From: Anaerolineales bacterium
Lineage (GTDB): Bacteria; Chloroflexota; Anaerolineae; 4572-78; NAK82
Length of the DNA: 9,835 bases
Reading direction: 5' to 3'
NCBI GenBank assembly: GCA_024643945.1
Contig: JAHELX010000188.1
Span: 1-9,835 of the forward strand
The notes beneath the pieces are model-generated. The model was not told where the DNA came from and did not search any database. It was given only the letters and a program-made list of their open reading frames with translations. Positions 1-5,882 of this stretch are shown here, in pieces. Position 1 is the first letter of the stretch. Each line of letters starts with the position of its first letter. Made by a program: the position numbers and the translations under genes.

Positions 1-1
1 A

Positions 2-2752
2 TCAGAGCGAAACGTAGGGCAAAACGACAGCTTACCCTACGACGCCCCTATCCCCCGCCTCCTATTGCTGGTTGTCTTGGCGCTGGCGAATGGGCTGCTG
101 CTGGCGCCAGCCGGCAGCTCATTTCGCATTGCCGGTGCGCTGGCCTTGCTGCTGCTGCCAGGCATGGTCTGGTCCCAGCGCTTGCTCCCCACTACCGACC
201 ACCTCACTCGCTGGACCGTCGGTGCCGGTCTGAGCTACGCTCTGGCGATGGTCATGGGACTGATCCTCCATTACCTGCCGGGGCCTATTCCCCTCTGGGC
301 TGAACTGGTCGCGCTGAATACTCTGGCCCTGGCTCCCCGGCTGATGGTTAGACATTGGAGACTGGGGGCTAGGGGCTGCCCGTCCCGGCTACGCACCCCA
401 TTCGGGGCACTTCGTCCCGCCTACGCGGGGCTTCGCCGCGCGGGCCGGGGGCTGCTAGGGGCTAGAGAGCAAGGGCCGGCGGGAGGCAAGAACCTGGAAC
501 TGGGATATGGGCGCTGGCTTCTGGCTATTCTTCTTCTGGCGGCCCTTTTCCGCTTTGCCAGCCTGGGCTACAGCGAATTCCAGGGCGACGAAGCATTGGC
601 TATGATCTCCGCCGCCGAGGGTCTGGAAGGCCACCAGGATGCCCTCTTTTTGCGCGGTAAAGGCCCCGGCGAAGTGCTGCTGCCCATGGTTCTCTGGCGC
701 TTGACAGGCACAACCAACGAATCCTTGGCTCGTCTGCCCTTCGCCATCGCCGGCCTGCTGATGGTGCTGACTACGTATCTGCTGGGACGCAAGCTGTTCT
801 CTATCCGTGGGTCCCTCCTGGGCGAACACGCCGGGCTGATCGCTGCCGGCCTGTTGGCCCTGAACGGCTTCACCGTCGCCTTTTCACGCATTGTCCAATA
901 CCAGACGCTGGTGATGTGGATGAGCGGGCTGGCGGTGTTGTGCGCATGGGAGTGGCGCGCAAGTAGGGAAGAATATTCGCTCACCCTTCCGCACACGCGC
1001 TGGGCGGGATTGGCTGGCGCCTTCCTGGGTGTTGGGCTGCTGGCCCATTACGACGCGCTTCTCGTCGCCCCAGCCATTGGCTACCTTGGCTGGACAGCTC
1101 TTCGCCGGCCTGCGGCAACTGGCTCCTCGCGGTCCGCGCGACAGCCGTCAACCATTCCCTCTCTGCTCGTTGCCGCCTCTTGCCTGCTAATCGTTGCCGG
1201 GCTCTTCTACTTGCCTTACATCCTCGATCCGCAAGCGGCACGAACTGGGGGCTACCTGGGCGATCGTATCGGCCATGCGCTGCTCAAAAATAACCTGGGT
1301 AGCTTCTTGCACTTCAACATTTTTTACACCTCATCCTATTATGTCATCTTAACCGGCTTGCTCGTGCTCGGTTTCCTGGCCTGGGCGCTGCACAGCGCCC
1401 CCAGGGTGCAGCGCCTCCCTGGAGGGCGCTATTGGGTGCCAGCGCTGGCCGTCGTCGCCGCCCTGGGCCTGGCTCTCCGGCCCGAGACGCTTCGCATCGC
1501 TGGCCTGGATCTGGCTGCCTTGGTCTTCGCCCTCATCTTACTGGGCGCGTTCCTGTCTTCGGCCTTGACATCCGGCGAGCACGCCGTCGCCGCCTGGCTG
1601 GCAGTTCCCTTCTTGGGCTATAATTTCGCCGTTGCCCTGCCGCTGACCCATATCTACACGATCGTCCCTGCCTGGGCTCTGCTGGCCGGCCTGGCCGCCG
1701 TCCGGTTTTGGGACCTGATCCAATCTCAAGTTCCAAGTAGCCAGAAAGCACATCATCTCAAGTCTCAAACTGCAGGCCTCAAATCCCTAATCCCGGCGGT
1801 CTGCTTGCTGTCGCTGACTGCCCTCTTCAGTAGCTATCTTTACAACGCCTACCTGCGCCACGACGTGGAATTTTGGCAGGACTGGCCCGACAGCCGGCCT
1901 GTCCTTTACTGGTCCCCCTACGGTGACCTGCCGCCCGCCGGCTTCTTCGGATTTGTCCACCGGAGCGGCTGGAAGGAGGTGGGTGCGCTTTACGCCGAGG
2001 GCGTGCTGAGGGGAGATTATGGTAGTAACGAAGAACCTGATGTGACTACCTGGTATACCCGGGGCGCCCCGCGCGCCTGTGACCCCCAACCAGAATACTA
2101 CTTTATCGCCGATGACCTGATTGATCCCTGGCCGGTAAATCTGGATATCATCCAAGCCAGTTACGACGACATTGGAAGGATAGCCTTGCCCAATGGCAAA
2201 GGGTTGACCCTCTATCAGGCCCGCCCCTCTGGCGTCAACCTGGGCCAACTCCCAACAGACGGCATGACGCGCACCTTTGACCGCACGGCCACGCCGGCCG
2301 CTTTCGCTCGTTCCGCGCGAGGAAGCCAGCCCGCCGATGCCAACCTGGGCAACATCGTCCGGCTCATCGGCTACGATGTAGACACTCGCCGTGCCTGGCC
2401 GGGGGGACGAGTGGCCGTCACTCTCTATTGGCAAGCGCAGGTCGCCATCGCAGATGATTACCACGTTTTTGTGCACCTGGAAGGAGATGGAGAGACTGGG
2501 AGCACGCCCGCGATCTGGGGTCAGGCCGACGGCCGCCCTGTGTGTTGGACTTATCCCACCTTCGACTGGCGCCCCGGCCAGATCATTGCCGATCAGCACG
2601 CCATCAACATCGGGCCCGACACCCCGCGCGGTGACTATCAGCTCATAGTGGGTATGTACCTGCCCGACAGCGGCGCCCGGCTCGACGTGCTGGATGAGGC
2701 TGGGGAGCCAGTCGGAAACTTCGTGGAATTGACGATGGTATCAATTCGATGA
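2..2752 (+). CDS. GT39-family (PMT/ArnT-like) membrane glycosyltransferase, 5'-partial
   Basis: Probable dolichyl/undecaprenyl-phosphate-sugar-dependent glycosyltransferase of the PMT superfamily, acting at the outer face of the cytoplasmic membrane. The frame is open back to base 2. A TTG at 65 could start it, but it would cut into the first hydrophobic helix (RLLLLVVLALANG), so the true start probably lies left of the window. Residues below count from that TTG. Many hydrophobic helices run to about residue 600. The first extracytoplasmic loop after the helix at 150-165 carries EFQGDEA (171-177), the position of the catalytic acidic residue in GT39 enzymes, followed by RGKGPGE (197-203) and SRIVQYQTL (274-282). 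The last ~130 residues (from VRLIGYDVD) look like a soluble beta-sandwich domain with YWQAQ and HVFVHLEG, as seen in large GT39 proteins of Chloroflexota. Two loops (about 98-142 and 553-578) are low-complexity and look repeat-derived. The stop overlaps the next start by ATGA. The sugar substrate cannot be told. Confidence 0.85.
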   Translation, partial: SERNVGQNDSLPYDAPIPRLLLLVVLALANGLLLAPAGSSFRIAGALALLLLPGMVWSQRLLPTTDHLTRWTVGAGLSYALAMVMGLILHYLPGPIPLWAELVALNTLALAPRLMVRHWRLGARGCPSRLRTPFGALRPAYAGLRRAGRGLLGAREQGPAGGKNLELGYGRWLLAILLLAALFRFASLGYSEFQGDEALAMISAAEGLEGHQDALFLRGKGPGEVLLPMVLWRLTGTTNESLARLPFAIAGLLMVLTTYLLGRKLFSIRGSLLGEHAGLIAAGLLALNGFTVAFSRIVQYQTLVMWMSGLAVLCAWEWRASREEYSLTLPHTRWAGLAGAFLGVGLLAHYDALLVAPAIGYLGWTALRRPAATGSSRSARQPSTIPSLLVAASCLLIVAGLFYLPYILDPQAARTGGYLGDRIGHALLKNNLGSFLHFNIFYTSSYYVILTGLLVLGFLAWALHSAPRVQRLPGGRYWVPALAVVAALGLALRPETLRIAGLDLAALVFALILLGAFLSSALTSGEHAVAAWLAVPFLGYNFAVALPLTHIYTIVPAWALLAGLAAVRFWDLIQSQVPSSQKAHHLKSQTAGLKSLIPAVCLLSLTALFSSYLYNAYLRHDVEFWQDWPDSRPVLYWSPYGDLPPAGFFGFVHRSGWKEVGALYAEGVLRGDYGSNEEPDVTTWYTRGAPRACDPQPEYYFIADDLIDPWPVNLDIIQASYDDIGRIALPNGKGLTLYQARPSGVNLGQLPTDGMTRTFDRTATPAAFARSARGSQPADANLGNIVRLIGYDVDTRRAWPGGRVAVTLYWQAQVAIADDYHVFVHLEGDGETGSTPAIWGQADGRPVCWTYPTFDWRPGQIIADQHAINIGPDTPRGDYQLIVGMYLPDSGARLDVLDEAGEPVGNFVELTMVSIR
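364..470 (+). repeat. Repeat-like GC-rich insert within the GT39 gene
   Basis: The segment begins with GGGGGCTAGGGGCT (364-377) and ends with the related GGGGGCTGCTAGGGGCTAG (447-465). Between them lie two copies of a 14-mer with one mismatch, CGTCCCGGCTACGC (381-394) and CGTCCCGCCTACGC (413-426), 32 bp apart, plus small palindromes (CCCCATTCGGGG at 396-407, GGCTTCGCC at 429-437). It reads through in frame as an Arg/Gly-rich stretch lying in a loop between hydrophobic helices. It looks like inserted repeat DNA tolerated in a loop; no mobility gene is present. Confidence 0.55.
1723..1790 (+). repeat. CTCAAGT-type degenerate repeats in a GT39 loop
   Basis: ATCTCAAGT occurs exactly at 1723-1731 and again at 1755-1763 (32 bp apart), with related pieces TTCCAAGT (1731-1738), TCTCAAAC (1763-1770) and CTCAAATCCC (1778-1787). 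The stretch encodes a polar, Gln/Ser/Lys-rich loop (about residues 553-578) between membrane helices. Its lower GC content and repetition contrast with the flanking codons, which suggests repeat-derived sequence absorbed in frame. Confidence 0.4.
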
Positions 2753-3549
2753 TGAATCAGGGAATCGGGGAATCGGGGAATCAGGGAATCAGGGAATCAG
2801 GGAATCAGGGGATCGGGGGGTCAGGGGGTCAGGAGCTCACAGAGTCAGGGAATCAGCAGATCAACCAGCCTTCCAGCCTTCCAGCCTTCCAATCTTCCAA
2901 CCTTTCCGCCCCTGGTCGCCGGATGCTGCTGGTCGGGCTGCTGCTGGCAGCGGTGGGGGCTTCGTTCGGGCCTTGGGTGGACCGCCCGGCCGCTGCGTTG
3001 ATGCTGACCGCCCCGGATCTGGCCGAATTTGTGAAATTTCTGCCCGAAGTGCGCACCGGATCGCTGACGGTCCACCGATTACTGTTTGTATTCCCCCTGT
3101 TCGTCACCACGTTCGCTTTGCCGCTGGTAGTCACGAACCGCCGGCTAGGCTATCCAGGCTGGGCTCGCTGGCCGGCCTTGGTCGCCGTTATCCCCCTGTC
3201 GCTGACCCTTTTGCCACCGGTCTGGAGTCCGGGCGTGTTGCTGTCGGCTGAGTTCCGGCTGCAAACAAGTGCGTGTATCCTCTGCCTGGGAATGGTGGTC
3301 GCCGCGCGCTGGCTGAGGCTTATGCCCTTGCGCCCCATAGTCGCGCTGCTTGTACCCCTTTCACTGGCAGCGCCGGCCCTGGCCCTCTGGCAATTCTTTG
3401 CGGTGCAAGAGGCGGTCACTCACGCCTACGCCAGCCCCATCGTCCCCGGTTGGGGAGCATGGATCACCGTTGTTGGCTTCGTCCTGGTTGTTTTCGGTAT
3501 GCTGCTCACGCTCCGGGGCATCAGCGCTCCATCAAGGCCCAACGCCTGA
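2749..3549 (+). CDS. Unrecognised multi-pass membrane protein with repeat-derived N-terminus
   Basis: I do not recognise a family. The start at 2749 overlaps the GT39 stop as ATGA, which suggests translational coupling; a second ATG follows at 2752. Residues 3-58 are translated from tandem octanucleotides and give an octapeptide-like pattern (ESGNQGIR, ESGNQGIG, then Pro/Ser-rich), which is unlikely to be a conserved domain. From Met59 (ATG at 2923) the protein looks ordinary: hydrophobic segments at about 59-73, 110-129, 142-158, 174-188, 195-217 and 235-256, with basic turns such as NRRLGYPGWAR. The functional protein may therefore start at 2923, but no good ribosome-binding site precedes that ATG, while coupling favours 2749. 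The coupling to GT39 suggests a shared envelope role; this is inference. It ends 65 bp before the sigma-factor gene. Confidence 0.7.
   Translation: MMNQGIGESGNQGIRESGNQGIGGSGGQELTESGNQQINQPSSLPAFQSSNLSAPGRRMLLVGLLLAAVGASFGPWVDRPAAALMLTAPDLAEFVKFLPEVRTGSLTVHRLLFVFPLFVTTFALPLVVTNRRLGYPGWARWPALVAVIPLSLTLLPPVWSPGVLLSAEFRLQTSACILCLGMVVAARWLRLMPLRPIVALLVPLSLAAPALALWQFFAVQEAVTHAYASPIVPGWGAWITVVGFVLVVFGMLLTLRGISAPSRPNA
2760..2850 (+). repeat. GGGAATCA octanucleotide array (G-quadruplex-prone) at gene start
   Basis: Ten near-regular runs of three or more G with spacers AATC, AATCA, ATC or TCA: G-runs begin at 2760, 2767, 2775, 2784, 2792, 2800, 2808, 2815, 2824 and 2848. The core unit is GGGAATCA with a period of 8. 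The first nine runs meet the usual G3+N1-7 quadruplex rule on the coding strand. Three 8-nt units equal eight codons, so the array yields an octapeptide repeat. The unit has no stop codon in any of the three frames on this strand, but the complement (TGATTCCC) carries TGA in every frame. Related sequence recurs at 5733-5860. Confidence 0.85.
2863..2910 (+). repeat. TTCCAGCC octanucleotide array
   Basis: A second, different period-8 array directly follows the G-rich one: AACCAGCC, TTCCAGCC, TTCCAGCC, TTCCAATC, TTCCAACC, TTTCCGCC in consecutive 8-nt steps from 2863. It encodes the Pro/Ser-rich segment (about residues 39-54) of the membrane protein. The unit is stop-free in all frames on both strands. 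Confidence 0.8.
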
Positions 3550-3571
3550 TCCACTCTTTCAAGCCTGCAAC

Positions 3572-3600
3572 TTCTGCCAAGTAACTACGTATAGGATAAT
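3572..3600 (+). promoter_or_regulatory. Possible promoter of the sigma-factor cluster
   Basis: GATAAT at 3595-3600 matches the bacterial -10 hexamer at five of six positions and lies in the only AT-rich stretch of the 65-bp gap before the sigma gene. A hexamer 17 bp upstream (TTCTGC, 3572-3577) is a poor -35. An alternative ECF-like reading, GCAACTT (3567-3573) with CGTAT (3588-3592), would fit autoregulation but is weak. If GATAAT is used, transcription would begin near 3607, which favours the downstream sigma start at 3633. Confidence 0.3.
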
Positions 3601-3614
3601 GCAGAGTTATCCGA

Positions 3615-4241
3615 ATGCCGGGATTTGATGCAATGACGACGAGCGACGACGAAAAACTATGGATAGGCCGCGCGCGCCAGGGGGATGACGACGCCTTTAC
3701 CCAACTGGTGGAAGCCTATCAGCGACCGGTTTTCAACCTGTGCTATCGCATGCTGGGCGACCCGGTCGAGGCCGAAGATGCCGCCCAAGAGACATTCATC
3801 CGGGCCTACACCCGGCTCGGTTCTTATGATCCCGAGCGCAAGTTCTCGTCCTGGCTGCTGGCGATTGCTTCTCACTACTGTATTGACCGCCTGCGCCGGC
3901 AGCGCTTCGGCCTGGTCTCGTGGGATGACTTGCCTCCCTGGCGCTGGCTGTCCGATCCCAACCCTGAGCCTGAAGAGGCAGCCCTGCGCCAGGAGACTCA
4001 ACGTCACGTGCGGGAGCTGCTGGATAGACTGCCGCCGGATTACAAAGCGGCGGTGATCCTGCGCTACTGGCACGAGCTGTCTTATGAGGAAATCGCTCAG
4101 GCACTTGATTCGACGTTGCCAGCCATCAAATCGCGCCTGTTTCGAGCGCGGCAGATGATGGCCCAGGCGGCAACCCAGGCTGAAGCCACGCTCACCCCCA
4201 GCCAGTCCTTTCTCGTAAACGGCGTGGAGGCGCTGCGATAG
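3615..4241 (+). CDS. ECF-subfamily RNA polymerase sigma factor
   Basis: Directs RNA polymerase to a stress or envelope regulon. At 208 residues it has the two-domain ECF plan. Region sigma2 spans about 27-97, with FTQLVEAYQRPVFNLCYRML, DAAQETFIRAY (55-65, the core-binding helix) and FSSWLLAIASHYCIDRLRR (the -10-recognition part). A short linker holds the WDDLPPWRWL segment. Region sigma4 spans about 132-183, with LLDRLPPDYKAAVILRYWHE and the helix-turn-helix LSYEEIAQALDSTLPAIKSR that reads the -35. There is no sigma3 domain. The start is uncertain: ATG at 3615 gives MPGFDAM, whereas ATG at 3633 has GGGA about nine bases upstream and starts closer to the conserved domain. The zinc-binding anti-sigma gene begins 31 bp downstream, the usual arrangement. 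The ECF group cannot be assigned by eye. Confidence 0.95.
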   Translation: MPGFDAMTTSDDEKLWIGRARQGDDDAFTQLVEAYQRPVFNLCYRMLGDPVEAEDAAQETFIRAYTRLGSYDPERKFSSWLLAIASHYCIDRLRRQRFGLVSWDDLPPWRWLSDPNPEPEEAALRQETQRHVRELLDRLPPDYKAAVILRYWHELSYEEIAQALDSTLPAIKSRLFRARQMMAQAATQAEATLTPSQSFLVNGVEALR

Positions 4242-4260
4242 GAATGATAGCCAAAGGTAA

Positions 4261-4268
4261 GAGGTGAT
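4261..4268 (+). promoter_or_regulatory. Ribosome-binding site that fixes the anti-sigma start
   Basis: GAGGTGAT is an eight-base match to the complement of the 16S rRNA 3' end and lies just before ATG 4273 with good spacing. It overlaps the other in-frame starts, GTG 4264 and ATG 4267, making those less likely, although AAAGG at 4254-4258 could serve them. Confidence 0.6.
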
Positions 4269-4272
4269 GACT

Positions 4273-4836
4273 ATGGAGTGTGATACCTACCGGGAACAGA
4301 TGTCTCTCTGGCTTGACGATCAGCTCACTCAGGAGGAGATGCAGCTAGTGGAAGCCCATACCGCCACCTGCCCATCCTGCCGCGCCGCCCTGGAGGCACT
4401 GCGCCGCGTGGACCGGCTGTTGGCCTCGACCCCAATGGTGTCGCCCGCACCGGGCTTTACCACCCGCTTCCAGGCCAGACTGGCCACTCGGCGGCGCCGG
4501 CATCGCACCTGGGCTGGGCTCATCATCCTGGCACTGGCCACACTGACTCTAACCCTGGGCGGGATAGCCTTGTTGGCACTTCCCGGCCTGGCTCTACGGG
4601 AGAGCTTCTCGGCCAGCGGCGTGCTGACCCAGAGTATTGGCCTGCTGCTAGATATGGGCGAAGCGATGGTATCGTTGTTACAGGTGACGTGGCTCATCCT
4701 CAGCGCGCTGGCCCGGGGATTACGACATCCGATTTTTGTTGCTTATGCCGTGGCCACCGCCATCCTGGCCGTGGTATGGACAGAGATTGTCGCCCGCCGT
4801 GTCCTGGCACATCGCCCGGTAGTAAGGCAAAGTTGA
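4273..4836 (+). CDS. Membrane-anchored zinc-finger (ZAS/zf-HC2) anti-sigma factor
   Basis: Binds and holds the ECF sigma factor encoded just upstream until an envelope signal releases it. Counting from ATG 4273, the cytoplasmic N-terminus carries the ZAS signature HTATCPSC (His29, Cys33, Cys36; H-x3-C-x2-C) with an upstream Cys3 as the fourth zinc ligand, then helix RAALEALRRVDRLLAS. A basic patch (RLATRRRRHR) precedes the first membrane helix (about 81-105). Two further hydrophobic segments follow, near 118-145 (amphipathic in part) and 152-171, so this is a two- or three-pass protein rather than the commonest one-pass type. The C-terminus is short and has no recognisable extracytoplasmic sensor domain, so signal input may come from a partner, plausibly the beta protein 12 bp downstream. 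Translation from GTG 4264 would add three residues. The pairing with the sigma factor is near-certain from context. Confidence 0.92.
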   Translation: MECDTYREQMSLWLDDQLTQEEMQLVEAHTATCPSCRAALEALRRVDRLLASTPMVSPAPGFTTRFQARLATRRRRHRTWAGLIILALATLTLTLGGIALLALPGLALRESFSASGVLTQSIGLLLDMGEAMVSLLQVTWLILSALARGLRHPIFVAYAVATAILAVVWTEIVARRVLAHRPVVRQS

Positions 4837-4848
4837 GGTAATCATCCT

Positions 4849-5727
4849 ATGAGAAACTATCTGATCGTTTTGTTGGGTTTTAGCTTGCTCATGCTGCCGG
4901 CCATGGCCTGTACCATCACCCTTCCGGCGGTAAAGACCCAAACAGGTGAACTACGGCAAGAGTCGGTTCAAGTGCCGCTGGATGACGCGACCGCGGCCAA
5001 TGTGGGCATTACTTTTGGCGCCGGCGAGCTCCGCCTGCGCCCCGGCGTTGAAGCCGGGCTTCTCAAGGCCGACTTCACTTATTATGTGGATGAACTCAAG
5101 CCAGTGGTCGAAACGGACCGGCATTGGGACAGGCTGGACGTCAATCTACATCTCAAGGCGGAGGGCCTGTCGTTTAACTTCGGCGACAAGACGCGCAACG
5201 AGTGGGACATCCGCCTGAGCGACCGGGTACCCATCTCCTTCAATCTCGACCTGGGCGCGGCCAAAGGACGCGTGGAACTAGGGGGGCTGCGCCTCACTGA
5301 TGCTCGCATCAGAACTGGCGCGGCCGACGTTGAGGTAGAGTGGAATGAGCCTAACCCAGAATCGCTCGACATCCTCACCGTAGATGCTGGCGCCGCCGGC
5401 CTCAAAATGCGTAAACTGGGTAATGCCCATTTCGACCAGATGAACTTCACCGGCGGCGCCGGCAACTTCACCCTGGATTTCTCCGGCGACTGGCAAGAAT
5501 CGGGGCAGGTGAGCATCAATACCGGCGTCAGCAACCTGACGTTAATAGTCCCGCGTGACATAGGGGTCAGAGTAAACACCGGCGACAAGCCCTTGACCAA
5601 TGTCACCGCCGAAGGTTTCCATCGCCAGAACAACGTCTTGGTGAACGACGCTTATGGCGAGAACAAGCCGGAACTGACGATCACAGTTGATATTGGCCTC
5701 GGCAACCTGACTTTGCTTGAGGAATGA
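4849..5727 (+). CDS. Secreted toast-rack-type (DUF2154/LiaF-like) beta protein, possible lipoprotein
   Basis: Envelope protein of 292 residues. The N-terminus is an export signal (RNYLIVLLGFSLLMLPAMAC) ending at Cys21; PAMAC is a weak lipobox, so lipid anchoring is possible but unproven. The rest is soluble, strand-rich and repetitive. Features fit the toast-rack N-terminal domain: NVGITFGAGELRLRPG, GLLKADFTYYVDELKP, NEWDIRLSDRVPISFNLDLG, then recurrent GA-D/GAG turns (GAADVEVEW, GAAGLKM, GGAGNFTLDFSG, TGVSNLTLIVP) at roughly 20-25-residue spacing, ending IGLGNLTLLEE. In LiaF-like proteins such domains accompany envelope-stress signalling. GAGGTA (4835-4840) precedes the ATG and overlaps the anti-sigma stop, so it is probably co-translated with it. 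No enzyme motif is visible, so a structural or sensing role is inferred. Confidence 0.8.
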   Translation: MRNYLIVLLGFSLLMLPAMACTITLPAVKTQTGELRQESVQVPLDDATAANVGITFGAGELRLRPGVEAGLLKADFTYYVDELKPVVETDRHWDRLDVNLHLKAEGLSFNFGDKTRNEWDIRLSDRVPISFNLDLGAAKGRVELGGLRLTDARIRTGAADVEVEWNEPNPESLDILTVDAGAAGLKMRKLGNAHFDQMNFTGGAGNFTLDFSGDWQESGQVSINTGVSNLTLIVPRDIGVRVNTGDKPLTNVTAEGFHRQNNVLVNDAYGENKPELTITVDIGLGNLTLLEE

Positions 5728-5732
5728 GGAGT

Positions 5733-5839
5733 CAGGGAATCAGGGATCAGGGGATTAGGATATCATGATTTCAGGTATCAGAAGATTGAGCATGAAAGGT
5801 ATGGAACGGCAGTCAGTTCCCTGATTTCCTGATCCCCTG
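5733..5839. repeat. Inverted repeat of GGGAATCA-family sequence between two envelope genes
   Basis: The left arm (5733-5754, CAGGGAATCAGGGATCAGGG plus GA) pairs with the right arm (5818-5839, TCCCTGATTTCCTGATCCCC plus TG) with about one mismatch and one bulge, leaving a 63-bp spacer that contains no gene. The arms are the same family as the array at 2760. A read-through transcript could form a long stem just before the bactofilin-like gene. No T-run follows, so it is not a standard terminator. No separate promoter is evident in this 155-bp gap. Confidence 0.75.
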
Positions 5840-5858
5840 GTCCCCGATCCCCAACCCC
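5834..5858 (-). repeat. Minus-strand G-quadruplex motif upstream of the bactofilin-like gene
   Basis: Four CCCC runs at 5834-5837, 5842-5845, 5849-5852 and 5855-5858 are separated by 4, 3 and 2 bases. The minus (template) strand therefore has four GGGG tracts with very short loops, a strong quadruplex motif that ends 24 bp before the ATG at 5883. It overlaps the end of the right arm of the inverted repeat. Confidence 0.75.
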
Positions 5859-5870
5859 AATCACTAACAC

Positions 5871-5876
5871 AGGAGA
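5871..5876 (+). promoter_or_regulatory. Strong ribosome-binding site of the bactofilin-like gene
   Basis: AGGAGA, six bases before ATG 5883, is a near-ideal Shine-Dalgarno sequence and fixes this start. It lies outside the repeat structure, so initiation can be efficient whenever the transcript reaches it. Confidence 0.75.
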
Positions 5877-5882
5877 AAAGCG

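Noticed and set aside
1787..2599. 270-codon minus-strand open frame opposite the GT39 C-terminal region
   Set aside because: It is antisense to a well-supported coding region, low in recognisable motifs, and arises from the high-GC codon use of the real gene.
2760..2910. CRISPR-like or minisatellite array
   Set aside because: Units are 8 nt and contiguous with no unique spacers, so it is a simple tandem repeat.
5733..5839. Rho-independent terminator after the toast-rack gene
   Set aside because: The loop is 63 bases and there is no T-run after the right arm; the next gene has the same orientation and a strong ribosome-binding site but no evident promoter.
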